NCBI RefSeq assembly: GCF_900102855.1
Contig: NZ_FMWD01000002.1
Span: 248,001 to 312,000 of the forward strand
Length of the DNA: 64,000 nucleotides
DNA from: Thiohalomonas denitrificans
Lineage (GTDB): Bacteria; Pseudomonadota; Gammaproteobacteria; Thiohalomonadales; Thiohalomonadaceae
Direction: 5' to 3'
Below are positions 43,449 through 52,446 of this stretch, one piece after another (within the stretch, counting starts at the first letter, position 1; the number at the start of each line of letters is the position of its first letter). A program made the position numbers and the translations under genes. The notes beneath the pieces are model-generated. The model was given only the letters and a program-made list of their open reading frames with translations, was not told the DNA's origin and did no database searches.

Positions 43449-43826
43449 ATGGCGCGACACAAGGAGCAATTCTGGCTGACCCGCCGCATGCGGGTCTCGG
43501 CGGAGCGTCGCATCCAACCCCTGCGCTGGCGTCCGCCTACAGACATTTATCGAACCGGCTACGGCTGGATGGTGAAGTTTGAACTGGCCGGCGTCGAGGA
43601 GGAAGCCGTCCAGGTACTCCTGCAGGGCCACTGGTTACGACTGAGCGGCAGCCGCGTCGACCTCGAGTGCAGTAAAGGTGCCGAGCCCCACACGCTCGAA
43701 ATCACCTACAGCCATTTCGAGCGGACGGTGGAACTACCGATTGAGGCAGAGGGTGCCCGGCTCGAGACCGAATACCGTTGCGGCATGTTTCTGGTGCACA
43801 TCATCGAGGAGGGAACCACGTCATGA
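43449..43826 (+). CDS. Hsp20/alpha-crystallin family protein
   Basis: A 125-residue small heat-shock protein. WRPPTDIYRTGYGWMVKFELAGVEEEAVQVLLQGHWLRLSGSR and the A-x-x-x-n-GvL position near LETEYRCGMFLVHI match the alpha-crystallin domain, although the terminal strand is less typical. It keeps unfolded proteins soluble. It overlaps the lon start by four bases (ATGA), so chaperone and protease are made together. No heat-shock promoter was recognised in the 218 bases upstream. Confidence 0.86.
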   Translation: MARHKEQFWLTRRMRVSAERRIQPLRWRPPTDIYRTGYGWMVKFELAGVEEEAVQVLLQGHWLRLSGSRVDLECSKGAEPHTLEITYSHFERTVELPIEAEGARLETEYRCGMFLVHIIEEGTTS

Positions 43827-46153
43827 ACGACCATACCCTGGAGAGTTTGCCGGTTTTCCCGCTGCGCCAGACCCCGCTGTTCCCGTTCGTTCTGGCGCCG
43901 TTCTCCGCAGGCCGGCCTGCCTCGGTCAAGGCGTTGGAGGTGGCACTGGCCCGCAAAGAGAAAAGCATCGCCGTGTTCGCCCAACGTGACGCCAGGGTCC
44001 AGGACCCCGGTGGCGATGACCTTTTTGAATATGGGACACGCGCCACCGTTCGTCAGATGGCGCGTTCCGAAGACACTATAGAAGTCGTCCTCCAGGGAAT
44101 TGAGCGCATTCGTCTCGTGGATGTCGAGGAGAATGAGGATTTCCTGAAGGTTCGAACGGAACCCGCACCGATTGCCATCGAGCAAGGGACGGAAGTCGAC
44201 GCCCTGCAGCGTGAACTGGTCAGTCTGGCGGCCAGCTATCAAAGCACAACCCAGATCATGCAGGAGTACGATGTGCGGCAACTGGCGGTACAGATAGGCG
44301 ATCCGATGCACCTGGTCTACCTGCTGGCATCGCTGCTCGAGCTGGACAAGGCCAAGGCACAACGATTGTTGACAGCCGCATCCAACATCGAGGCCATGCA
44401 ACTGCTACTCGGTTACCTGCGCCATGAGCTGCAGGTGGCCGAACTTCGCCAGGAGATCGCCGGACAAGCAGCTACCGAGGTGGGACGTGAGCAGCGTGAG
44501 TACATGCTTCGCCAGCAACTGCGGGCCATCCAGGAGGAGCTCGGTGAAACCGACCCGCAGGCGGCAGAGGCCCGGCAACTGCGCAGCCAGTTCGAAGAAG
44601 TGGAACTGCCGGCTCCGGTTCGCAAGGAAGCGGAGCGGGAGCTGGCACGCATGGAGCGTATCCCGCCCAGTTCGCCCGAATACCAGGTGGCACGCTCCTA
44701 TCTGGAGCTGATCCTCGATCTGCCGTGGCAGAAGAGCACCGATGACATGCTCGATCTGGGACGGGCGCGGGAGATCCTCGACGAAGACCACTTCGACCTC
44801 GAGGATATCAAGGAACGTATCCTCGAACACCTGGCTGTTCTCAAGCTCAACCCGGAGGCGCAGGCGCCCATCCTCTGCTTCGTGGGTCCACCCGGCGTCG
44901 GCAAGACTTCGCTGGGACAATCCATTGCCCGGGCCCTGGGTCGGCAGTTTGAGCGCTTCTCCATTGGCGGTCTGCACGATGAGGCGGAACTGCGCGGCCA
45001 CCGCCGGACTTACATCGGCGCGATGCCGGGACGCATCATGCAGGCGATCCGCCGTGCGGGAGTCACCAACCCGCTGCTGATGCTCGATGAGGTGGACAAG
45101 GTCGGGCGTGACTTCCGCGGCGACCCCGCATCGGCTCTGCTGGAGATCCTGGACCCGGCCCAGAATTTCGAGTTCCGGGACAATTACCTGGACCTACCCT
45201 TTGATCTGTCCAAGGTGTTTTTCATCACCACCGCCAATACGCTGGATACCATACCGGGACCGCTGCTGGATCGCATGGAGGTAATCCGCCTGTCGGGATA
45301 CTCGGATCAGGAAAAGCTGGAGATCGCCCGGCGCTATCTGGTGGATCGGATGCGCCGCCAGGCGGGACTCACTGAGGAGCAGTTCCGGCTCTCTGATGAG
45401 ACCATCGTAGCGCTCATCAGCCGCTATACCCGCGAGGCGGGGGTGCGCAATCTTACCCGGGTGCTGGGCCGCGTGGCACGCAAGGTGGCGCTGCACATTG
45501 CCGAGGGCAAGGAACCCGCGGCCATTGACCCGGACACACTGACGGAATGGCTGGGACCGCCGCGATTCTTCATTGAACAGGCACGCCAGCAATTGCCGGC
45601 AGGCGTGGCTACCGGACTGGCCTGGACCGAAAGCGGCGGGGATGTCCTCTATATCGAGGCCATTCAGCTTCCGGAGAACGAAGGGCTGACGCTCACCGGA
45701 CAGCTCGGCGGAGTGATGCAGGAGTCGGCGCGGGCGGCGCGCAATTACATCCTCTCGCACGGCGAAGACTTTGGTGTGGGCACACCCAAAGCGGGCGTGC
45801 ACATCCATGTGCCGGCCGGGGCAATCCCCAAGGACGGCCCCTCGGCCGGCGTCACCATGGCCGCGGCCGTCGCCTCTCTCTATTCCGGGTATGCGACACG
45901 CAGCGACACCGCCATGACCGGCGAAATCACCCTGACCGGGTTAGTGCTGCCGGTAGGAGGGGTCAAGGAGAAGGTACTGGCTGCACGGCGCGCCGGGCTC
46001 AAGCGGGTCATCCTGCCGGCAAGGAATGAAGACGACCTGGCAAAACTGCCCGACAGTGTCCGCAATGAAATGGAGTTCATCTTTGCCGAACGCATCGAGG
46101 ATGTACTGGCGGCCGCCATCCCGGAGCTTTCCGAACGTCTGCGGGCGGCATAG
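43823..46153 (+). CDS. lon: Lon protease (endopeptidase La)
   Basis: A 776-residue ATP-dependent protease. It has a substrate-binding N-domain beginning LPVFPLRQTPLFPF, an AAA+ module with Walker A GPPGVGKT (355-362) and LLMLDEVDKVGRDFRGDPASALLEILDP, and a proteolytic domain with PKDGPSAGVTM (Ser674) and GGVKEKVLAARRAG (Lys715). ATG 43823 is preferred to the longer frame (43778) because it preserves the operon overlap and has GGAGGG about 9 bases before it. It is separated by 12 bases from the convergent beta-barrel gene. Confidence 0.96.
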   Translation: MNDHTLESLPVFPLRQTPLFPFVLAPFSAGRPASVKALEVALARKEKSIAVFAQRDARVQDPGGDDLFEYGTRATVRQMARSEDTIEVVLQGIERIRLVDVEENEDFLKVRTEPAPIAIEQGTEVDALQRELVSLAASYQSTTQIMQEYDVRQLAVQIGDPMHLVYLLASLLELDKAKAQRLLTAASNIEAMQLLLGYLRHELQVAELRQEIAGQAATEVGREQREYMLRQQLRAIQEELGETDPQAAEARQLRSQFEEVELPAPVRKEAERELARMERIPPSSPEYQVARSYLELILDLPWQKSTDDMLDLGRAREILDEDHFDLEDIKERILEHLAVLKLNPEAQAPILCFVGPPGVGKTSLGQSIARALGRQFERFSIGGLHDEAELRGHRRTYIGAMPGRIMQAIRRAGVTNPLLMLDEVDKVGRDFRGDPASALLEILDPAQNFEFRDNYLDLPFDLSKVFFITTANTLDTIPGPLLDRMEVIRLSGYSDQEKLEIARRYLVDRMRRQAGLTEEQFRLSDETIVALISRYTREAGVRNLTRVLGRVARKVALHIAEGKEPAAIDPDTLTEWLGPPRFFIEQARQQLPAGVATGLAWTESGGDVLYIEAIQLPENEGLTLTGQLGGVMQESARAARNYILSHGEDFGVGTPKAGVHIHVPAGAIPKDGPSAGVTMAAAVASLYSGYATRSDTAMTGEITLTGLVLPVGGVKEKVLAARRAGLKRVILPARNEDDLAKLPDSVRNEMEFIFAERIEDVLAAAIPELSERLRAA

Positions 46154-46165
46154 CAGGTGCCGTCG

Positions 46166-47281
46166 CTACCAGAACAGATCGAAACGCAGCCCCACATATT
46201 CGGCCGCCAGGCTGTTTCTCCCGCGCAGGGGCAGACCGTAGTATAGGCGGACCGATACCGGGATCCCGCTGGGGTAGAGATTGAACCCGATCTCCGGCTC
46301 CAGGCGGAGCAGCATGCTGTCGGTATGGTCGACGGCCAGCAAGGCACCCCGATACTGTTCAGTCGCGGCATCGTACTGCTGCTCCCGTCGCACCGCCTGG
46401 GTCTCGTAAATGGCTTTCAGTGCCACAAAACCATTGAAGCCAGGGCGCGGAATGCGACGGAAAGCGAGCAGTTCCACGTAGTGGTAAAGGCCCGGCTGGA
46501 ACTCTCTGGAAAGCTTTCGTGTCCCCGTGGGGTCCGCTTCGTCCTCCTTCCCCTTGAACTGGTACTCATGACGCGTATGGAGGTTGAATAGCCAGCGTTC
46601 ACCCGGCTCCCAGTCCCAGGCAAACCAGATGCCCAGGTCGGTCTGACCATCCCCCACCGAGATGTCGCGGGGCTGCAGGGGATCGGCAACATGCCCGGTC
46701 GGCAGTCGCACACCGAGCGTATAGGCGAAGCGAAAAGGGTCGTCGTTATCTTCACCTATCAGCCGATGCTTGAGGCCGATCACCGTGTCCCCCCACGCGG
46801 ATGCCGAGCCATCAGCTGCATTGTCTGCCACCGCTACCACCCCCTCAATTCCCACCTGCAGGGGCTCCGGCAGCGCACTCCAGCCCGCCTCCCGATCGAG
46901 ACTGGCGGAGTACTCCAGCTGCCGGTCGAGATAGTGTGTCCAGAGCCCGAAGTTGAGTGACGCAGTGATGCCGTATTCGAAATAGAGGTCGTGCCGAATC
47001 TGGGTGAACCGCCCGTCGGTATCCACACGGTAGACGGAGGGCTCTTCCGTGGACAGCCCGTGTTCCTTCAACGTCTCGTCGTAGACAGCTCCGAGGGAGC
47101 GGCGGCCGCCACTGGCATCGAAATACTCGTCGGTTTCGGCTGAGGTGTACTGATAGCGAAGGTGGCTGACACCGGCCGACAGCATTTCCGCTGTGTTACC
47201 GAAGGCCATTCCAGACCAAAGCAGCCACAGGTGTGCATGGGCCCAGCCGGGCGGGCATCGGCGGGAGAAGTTTTTCGACAT
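46166..47281 (-). CDS. Outer-membrane beta-barrel-like protein of unknown function
   Basis: A 371-residue exported protein. The N-terminal region (HLWLLWSGMAFGNTAEM) looks like a signal peptide; the mature part alternates hydrophobic and polar residues, for example SHLRYQYTSAETDEYFD, SLNFGLWTHYLDRQLEYSASLDREAGW and DTVIGLKHRLIG, and ends in AEYVGLRFDLFW with aromatic C-terminal residues, the usual outer-membrane insertion signal. It may be a porin-like or transporter-like protein (meta-pathway transporter superfamily), but no firm family is assigned. Confidence 0.74.
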   Translation of the reverse strand: MSKNFSRRCPPGWAHAHLWLLWSGMAFGNTAEMLSAGVSHLRYQYTSAETDEYFDASGGRRSLGAVYDETLKEHGLSTEEPSVYRVDTDGRFTQIRHDLYFEYGITASLNFGLWTHYLDRQLEYSASLDREAGWSALPEPLQVGIEGVVAVADNAADGSASAWGDTVIGLKHRLIGEDNDDPFRFAYTLGVRLPTGHVADPLQPRDISVGDGQTDLGIWFAWDWEPGERWLFNLHTRHEYQFKGKEDEADPTGTRKLSREFQPGLYHYVELLAFRRIPRPGFNGFVALKAIYETQAVRREQQYDAATEQYRGALLAVDHTDSMLLRLEPEIGFNLYPSGIPVSVRLYYGLPLRGRNSLAAEYVGLRFDLFW

Positions 47282-47434
47282 GGCAGGTAGCTATCTTGAG
47301 GAAAAAGTCGAGCATCCTGCCGGATTATTCTTATATCCGCGTTCCTGTTGATGATTAAATTCTGCTCGTTTCAGGCGGGTTTGACAAACTCCTGCACTTT
47401 GCGAGGAGGAGTGTTCTGCTTTAGGAAGGGAAGA

Positions 47435-47456
47435 GGCCCGGCAGTGTTGCCGGGCC
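47435..47456 (-). terminator. Rho-independent-like terminator of the 47466 gene
   Basis: GGCCCGGCAGTGTTGCCGGGCC forms a 9-bp stem with a short loop and lies 10 bases after the stop of the 72-residue protein gene on the minus strand. The minus strand continues TCTTCCCTTCC, only a weak T-rich tail, so efficiency is uncertain. Confidence 0.6.
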
Positions 47457-47465
47457 CCGGCTTTC

Positions 47466-47684
47466 CTAGTGGACCCGCTTTACCAACAGGTGCTTCGCTT
47501 TCTCAGCCATCCGGCGATTCTGGTCCTGGACCTCATGGAAGAAGTCGGCCGCTTCCTGGTCGCCGTCTTTCTCCGCATCGGCGATGTACTTCTTGCAGGT
47601 ATCGGCGCCCTGAAGGGCGTGGTAAAGAGTGCTGACGATGTCGTAGTGCTCGTCATGCATTCCGGTATCTTGCTCCGTAGCCAT
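47466..47684 (-). CDS. Small helical protein of unknown function
   Basis: A 72-residue acidic protein, MATEQDTGMHDEHYDIVSTL..., with EKDGDQEAADFFHEVQDQNRRMAEKAKHLL at its end. The spacing of His, Glu and Asp residues in two helices is reminiscent of ferritin-like small proteins, but this is only a resemblance. The ribosome-binding site CAGGAGGCT, about 5 bases before the ATG, is strong. A terminator hairpin follows its stop codon. Confidence 0.76.
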   Translation of the reverse strand: MATEQDTGMHDEHYDIVSTLYHALQGADTCKKYIADAEKDGDQEAADFFHEVQDQNRRMAEKAKHLLVKRVH

Positions 47685-47763
47685 AGTTCAGCCTCCTGCT
47701 TTTCCGTGGATGGGTTCCCTTTGTAACCTGAGTTTAGCAGCCTGTCAGCCATAAACATCACGA

Positions 47764-47952
47764 GCCGTACCCGCCGCTGCGCGCCCCGAATCGGTGACGA
47801 ACTCTTAGCCGTCATTGCGAACCGTACCCCCTGCTGCACAGGCCTGAATCAATGAAAAACGTTTATCTGTCATTGCGAGGAGCCTCGGCGACGCGGCAAT
47901 CTTGCTGTTGGGAGTTAGAGATTACTTCGTCGCTGGAGCTCCTCGTAATAAC
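47764..47952. repeat. Tandem 57-bp units plus palindromic element copy B
   Basis: Two tandem units (47764-47820 and 47821-47878) begin (G/A)CCGTACCC(G/C)C(C/T)GCTGC and end GTCATTGCGA; the second unit runs into an 84-bp palindromic element (47869-47952). The same arrangement, tandem units followed by the palindrome, occurs at 29405-29593. It lies between the 72-residue protein gene and the Nudix gene. Confidence 0.83.
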
Positions 47953-47971
47953 AGCCGGGATGGCAAGTTCA

Positions 47972-48430
47972 TCAGGAGCGCGAGCGAGAGTGATCCGGGT
48001 TTTTCACTTCACCCCTTTCTATCATCGCGACGGCCCACGACAACACCGGCTGAAGTCGGTCGGGTAGTAAACGCGCCGCTTCAGAAGAGGTGCACCAGCG
48101 CCCCTCGTGGTGTTCGGGACGGCCAAGATCCGGATTGACACGCAATTCGAACCGCTCCTGCCGTGTCTCGCCCAAGTAGTAGCGAGCCACCTTGTTACGT
48201 CGGTACGGAGCCGTCTCCGAATAGACCTTACCCCAGGGAAACCGCAGGTCCTCGATGCCGGTCTCTTCCGCTACCTCGCGCAACGCCGCTTGCATCGGGG
48301 TTTCATTTTCTTCCACCCTCCCTTTGGGAAAATCCCAGTTCCGATAGGCCCGCAGCAAAAGAAACCACCACGAGCCTTTGAAACGGCGAACCACTACTAC
48401 GCCGGCGGAAAGGGTCCGTGCCATGGGCAT
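47972..48430 (-). CDS. Nudix hydrolase
   Basis: A 152-residue hydrolase. The Nudix box G-x5-E-x7-REUxEExGU is complete: GRVEENETPMQAALREVAEETGIED. The preceding GVVVVRRFKGSWWFLLLRAYRNWDFPKG and the FERV-like ERFELRV segment also fit. It should hydrolyse a nucleoside diphosphate derivative; the specific substrate (dinucleoside polyphosphate or oxidised nucleotide) is not clear. It is divergent from the small SinR-like gene by about 130 bases. Confidence 0.92.
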   Translation of the reverse strand: MPMARTLSAGVVVVRRFKGSWWFLLLRAYRNWDFPKGRVEENETPMQAALREVAEETGIEDLRFPWGKVYSETAPYRRNKVARYYLGETRQERFELRVNPDLGRPEHHEGRWCTSSEAARLLPDRLQPVLSWAVAMIERGEVKNPDHSRSRS

Positions 48431-48564
48431 ACCTTGTTTGTCGGCCTACCTCTCGATATACACCCTGGGTCCAAAACCGCCACCTCCGAGGCAATATCCG
48501 GAAGGCGACTCCTCCTCGCCCTGACTATCCTTTGGGGCAAAGACTCATCGAATGGGAGAACTCC

Positions 48565-48828
48565 ATGAGTGCACTGCTCGTCGCCTTTGATCTCGAGACC
48601 GGCCGCAACCAACCGCAGGTGCAGGCGCTTCTTGAACAGTACGATGCCATGCGTTTCTCCAGCTCGGCCTTCGCCATCAACACCCACCTTTCACCCGATA
48701 CGATCTTCAATCAACTGCAACCACTGCTCGGAAAGGATGACCTTGCCTATGTCGTAACCCTCGACAAACCCTGGATGGGCTATGGCTACGAGGCCATGAA
48801 CGACTGGCTCAAGCGGCACCTCGGGTAG
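48565..48828 (+). CDS. SinR-like small protein (Cas2/VapD-like fold)
   Basis: An 87-residue protein, MSALLVAFDLETGRNQPQVQ..., with FSSSAFAINTHLSPDTIFNQLQPLLGKDDLAYVV and GYEAMNDWLKRHL. The pattern of a first strand ending in DL, S..FAI.TxLS..xIF..L.PLL...D..YVV, then a C-terminal helix, matches the so-called SinR family of ferredoxin-fold proteins related to Cas2 and VapD. No CRISPR array or cas gene is near. GGGAGAAC lies before the ATG. Family assignment is moderate; a solo gene of this sort may have nuclease or regulatory ancestry. Confidence 0.6.
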   Translation: MSALLVAFDLETGRNQPQVQALLEQYDAMRFSSSAFAINTHLSPDTIFNQLQPLLGKDDLAYVVTLDKPWMGYGYEAMNDWLKRHLG

Positions 48829-49347
48829 CCTGATTCCGGAATACACCACAGAGCCCACCGCGATAACAAAGGGACAAAGCGTGCGCCGTTCAAAAGGCGC
48901 AGAGTGGGTCGGGCACATTCACCATGGGATCCACCCAACCGTTGTGTTCCGGAAAATAGTGCGCCACAGCGCCGACCGTTTGGCGAAACGGTGCATTTGA
49001 AGAATTGAGCCGTTCCGGGGGCATCCTCGTGTGCGGCGTCTCCGGTCATTCGTGGAGGTGCATTTGGAAGAAATGCGCCCGACAGGTTATCGGCGCTCGT
49101 AGGGCGCATTCTCGATATCCCACCGAAGTTGCCAAAAGCCGACGCATTTCGGATCCCCCTGCCGTCGTGGGGCCTGGAAATAAATGCGCCGCCGAATTAC
49201 CGGAATCCCCCTACCGTTGTAGGTCCTAATACAAATCGTTGCGGGGGCACGCCTCTCAATCCGGTCATGCTCCACTCGTTTCAGGAGCCCGGCCCTCTGC
49301 GCAAAAACTTCTCTCTATCCTCTGTGGTCATGCGTAGTGACTCCGGT
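48829..49347. other. Intergenic region with decayed repeats
   Basis: This 519-base stretch has no supported gene. It shows ACCGTTTGGCGAAACGGT (about 48977-48994), short GTGCATTTG / ATGCGCC segments, and two adjacent imperfect 52-base units (about 49140-49190 and 49193-49245) sharing CCCCCTGCCGTCGTGGGG / CCCCCTACCGTTGTAGGT. GCGCATT units also occur at 16700 and 17413. The sequence looks like decayed non-coding repeats. Confidence 0.6.
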
Positions 49348-52300
49348 TCAGACCGGCTCCGGATGCAGGGCCTGATAGAGAACCGGGATCAGCACCAGGG
49401 TGACCAGCAGCGAGACAGATAGCCCGCCGATCAGGGTGATCGCCAGTGGCTGGAGCAATTCGGCGCCTTCGCCCCAACCGAGGGCCAGCGGCAGCATCCC
49501 CGCTACCGTGGTAAGCGTGGTCATAAGAATGGGCCGCAGACGCAGGCGGGCGGCTTCGACCACCGCATCGCGTACGCCGGCACCCCGGCTGCGCGCCAGT
49601 TCCACGTATTCGACCAGCACGATGGCGTTATTCACCACGATGCCCGCCAGCATGATCATGCCAAGCCACACCGGCATCGACAGCGGCAGACCGGTAAGGG
49701 TCAGACCGGCGGCCACGCCAATCACTGCAAAAGGAACGGAAAGCAGGATGACCAGCGGATTGCGCAACGACTCGTATTGCACGGCCATCACCACATACAC
49801 CAGGAACAGGGCCAGTCCCAGCAGCAGACTGCCGAGCTGCCGCCCCTCCTGGAGCGCCTCGAATCCTCCCCCGTCGTATACCGTGTAGCCATCCGGCAAC
49901 TCGAAGCCCTCGAGTTCCGACTGGATGGCACTGTAGACAGCCCCTGCGACGGCGCCGCCCGCTACCGAGCCGGTCACCTCGACCATGCGGCGCTGGTTAT
50001 CCCGCCGGATCTCGGCGGGGGAGACCACCAGTTCCAGGTCGGCCACGTCGCCGAGCCGCAGGGGTCGGCTGTCGCCGCCGGCAAACAGCACCAGCTGCTC
50101 CAGGTCTGCAGGTGTGCGCATGTCGCGGTGCGGAATGCGCAGCCGCACGTCATAGGCACGATCACCATCGAGGAAGTCGGTCACCACCTCGCCGGCCAGG
50201 GCATGGCGCGCAGCGTATCCGATATCCTCGGCACTAAACCCCTGTTCTGCCGCCCGCTGTCGATCGATACGGATGGCCAACTCCTGCCGGCTCTCTTCCA
50301 GCGAGTGTTCAAGATTGGTCAGCCCCGACACCGAACCGAGCCGATCAACCAGCTGTTCGCCATACTCGGCGAGGCGGTCCAGGTCCGGACCCTGGATCCG
50401 TAGCGAGACATCATCATCGCCGCGACTGATGCGCACTCCGCGAATGCCGCGGGTCCGCAGATGCACCTTGACACCGGCCAGTGCCAACGCCTCCATCCCG
50501 CTCTCCAGACGCTTGATCCATTCGCCGCTGCTGAGCTCCCGGTGAGCCCGGGGCACCAATTGCACCGAAAGCATGGTGAGGTTGGTGACCTCACGCTCGG
50601 TCCGGCCAAACACAAATCCGCCCACTGTAGTGAACACCGATTCGGTCTCCGGCTGCTGCTGCAAAACCGCTTCGATGCGCCGTACACTGCGGTCCATCTC
50701 CTCCAGGGAGACGCCGGGGTCCGCCCGGACCGATACCCGAATCTGGCCGTTGTCGATGTCCGGCAGAAAGGTTTGCTTGCTGCCGGTAAACAGCGGCAGC
50801 GAGGCCCCGAGGGCCGCCACCAGCCCGATCATCAGCATCCCCTGCGCGATACGCGAGGCGACCAGCCACGAAACCCCTTTGGCATAGACCTTTCGCATCC
50901 GGTCCACTCCGGCGTCGATCCGCTGGCGCACACCGCCGGTGGAGGTAGTGCGTACCTTTACGGCCCACGCCGGCACCAAGGTGAGCGCCACCACCAGAGA
51001 GGCGACGATGGCGGCCGAGATAGTGATGATGAGGTCACGAAACAGCAGGCCCACCAGCCCGCCGACGAACAGAAAAGGCAATACCGCGGCCAGGTTGGTG
51101 CTGGTGGCTGCCACCACCGCGCTGTTGATCTCCGCTGCCGCACCGGTACCCGCCTCCAGGTCCGACTCGCCAGCGCGCTGGTGACGCTGGATGTTCTCCA
51201 GCATGACAATGGTGTTATCCACGAGCATTCCGACACCGAGCGCGAGTCCACCGAGCGTCATGATATTGAAGGTGAGCCCACCCAGGCCCATCAATACGAA
51301 GGTGACCATCACCGCCAGGGGGATGGCGCTGCCGACGATGAGGGTGCGGCGCAGATTGCCCAAAAACAGGTAGACCACCGCCATCGCCAGCAGCGTGCCG
51401 GAGATCGCCGCACGGGTGGAGTTGTCGAGGGCATTACGGACATGCTGCGCCTGATCGGCAACCGGGCGAATGCTGACGTCGGCCGGGATCAAGCGCTGCT
51501 CAGTGAGTTCCGCAAGGCGCCGGTTAACCGCATCCACCACCTCGACGGTATTGGCCCGGGGCTGCTTTTGAATCGATACCTTGATCCCCGGCACACCGTC
51601 GAGCCGGACGCGCAGACGCTCATCGGCATGGGTATCCATAACCCGGGCGACTTCGTCCACCCGCACCGTATCACCGCCGGGCAGTCGCAGAGGCAGCGCG
51701 GCAAGCGCCTCCACATCGGCAAAGCGACCCGCGGTGCGCCCCGCCAGTTCGCGTCGCTCCATGGTCAGGCGCCCCGCCGGCATCTCCCGGTTTCCCTCCC
51801 GCAACGCGTCTCCCAGATCGGAGACGGTGATTCCCAGGGCGGCCAGGCGCTCCTGGTCCGGGAGCACCTGGATCTCCCGGGTCAGACCACCGCCCACCTC
51901 CACGGAGGCGACACCGGGCAGGTTCAGGAACAGCTTGGAAAAGTCGTAATCCACCCAGTCACGCAACGCGATCGGGTCGCGCGCACCACTGGCGACCACC
52001 AACTCCAGAACGGGGATCTGGGAGGGATCACGCTTGTAGATGATGGGTGTATCGATGGTATCGGGCAGGAAGCGCTTGGCGCGATCGAGGCGGGTACTGG
52101 CATCACGCAGAGCCAGATCGATATCCTTGCCATATTCAAAGGACAGGTCGACATTGCTGGCCCCTTCGCTGCTGCGCGACTGGACGGCAATGGCATCCTC
52201 GGTGACGGCCAGCTGCTCCTCCAGCTGGCGGGTAACCCGGTCTTCCATCACCTTGGCCGGCACCCCGGCGTCGAGGATACGGACGCGGACCTCCGGATAA

Positions 52301-52446
52301 ATGATGTGGGGCAGCAGGTCCACCGAAAGCCGCCCCAGGGCGAAGAGCCCGAGCACGGCCACCGCCAGGGCGATCATGCTCACTCCCACCGGGTGCCGGA
52401 TCGACCACGCGGCGAGGCCGCCACCTTTGGCCTGACCCATTTTCAT
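49348..52446 (-). CDS. Second RND efflux permease (AcrB/HAE1 type)
   Basis: A 1032-residue pump beginning MKMGQAKGGGLAAWSIRHPVGVSMIALAVAVLGLFALG, with periplasmic loops, the paired Gly-rich TM4 motif GMLVDNTIVMLENIQRHQ and the second-half GIVVNNAIVLVEYVEL and GLSVSLLVTLVLIPVLYQ. The TM4 motif carries a single Asp (VDN) instead of the Asp pair of AcrB. This suggests a CusA/HAE-divergent subgroup, but its substrate is unknown. It overlaps the adaptor stop by four bases. No outer-membrane factor gene is nearby. Confidence 0.94.
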   Translation of the reverse strand: MKMGQAKGGGLAAWSIRHPVGVSMIALAVAVLGLFALGRLSVDLLPHIIYPEVRVRILDAGVPAKVMEDRVTRQLEEQLAVTEDAIAVQSRSSEGASNVDLSFEYGKDIDLALRDASTRLDRAKRFLPDTIDTPIIYKRDPSQIPVLELVVASGARDPIALRDWVDYDFSKLFLNLPGVASVEVGGGLTREIQVLPDQERLAALGITVSDLGDALREGNREMPAGRLTMERRELAGRTAGRFADVEALAALPLRLPGGDTVRVDEVARVMDTHADERLRVRLDGVPGIKVSIQKQPRANTVEVVDAVNRRLAELTEQRLIPADVSIRPVADQAQHVRNALDNSTRAAISGTLLAMAVVYLFLGNLRRTLIVGSAIPLAVMVTFVLMGLGGLTFNIMTLGGLALGVGMLVDNTIVMLENIQRHQRAGESDLEAGTGAAAEINSAVVAATSTNLAAVLPFLFVGGLVGLLFRDLIITISAAIVASLVVALTLVPAWAVKVRTTSTGGVRQRIDAGVDRMRKVYAKGVSWLVASRIAQGMLMIGLVAALGASLPLFTGSKQTFLPDIDNGQIRVSVRADPGVSLEEMDRSVRRIEAVLQQQPETESVFTTVGGFVFGRTEREVTNLTMLSVQLVPRAHRELSSGEWIKRLESGMEALALAGVKVHLRTRGIRGVRISRGDDDVSLRIQGPDLDRLAEYGEQLVDRLGSVSGLTNLEHSLEESRQELAIRIDRQRAAEQGFSAEDIGYAARHALAGEVVTDFLDGDRAYDVRLRIPHRDMRTPADLEQLVLFAGGDSRPLRLGDVADLELVVSPAEIRRDNQRRMVEVTGSVAGGAVAGAVYSAIQSELEGFELPDGYTVYDGGGFEALQEGRQLGSLLLGLALFLVYVVMAVQYESLRNPLVILLSVPFAVIGVAAGLTLTGLPLSMPVWLGMIMLAGIVVNNAIVLVEYVELARSRGAGVRDAVVEAARLRLRPILMTTLTTVAGMLPLALGWGEGAELLQPLAITLIGGLSVSLLVTLVLIPVLYQALHPEPV

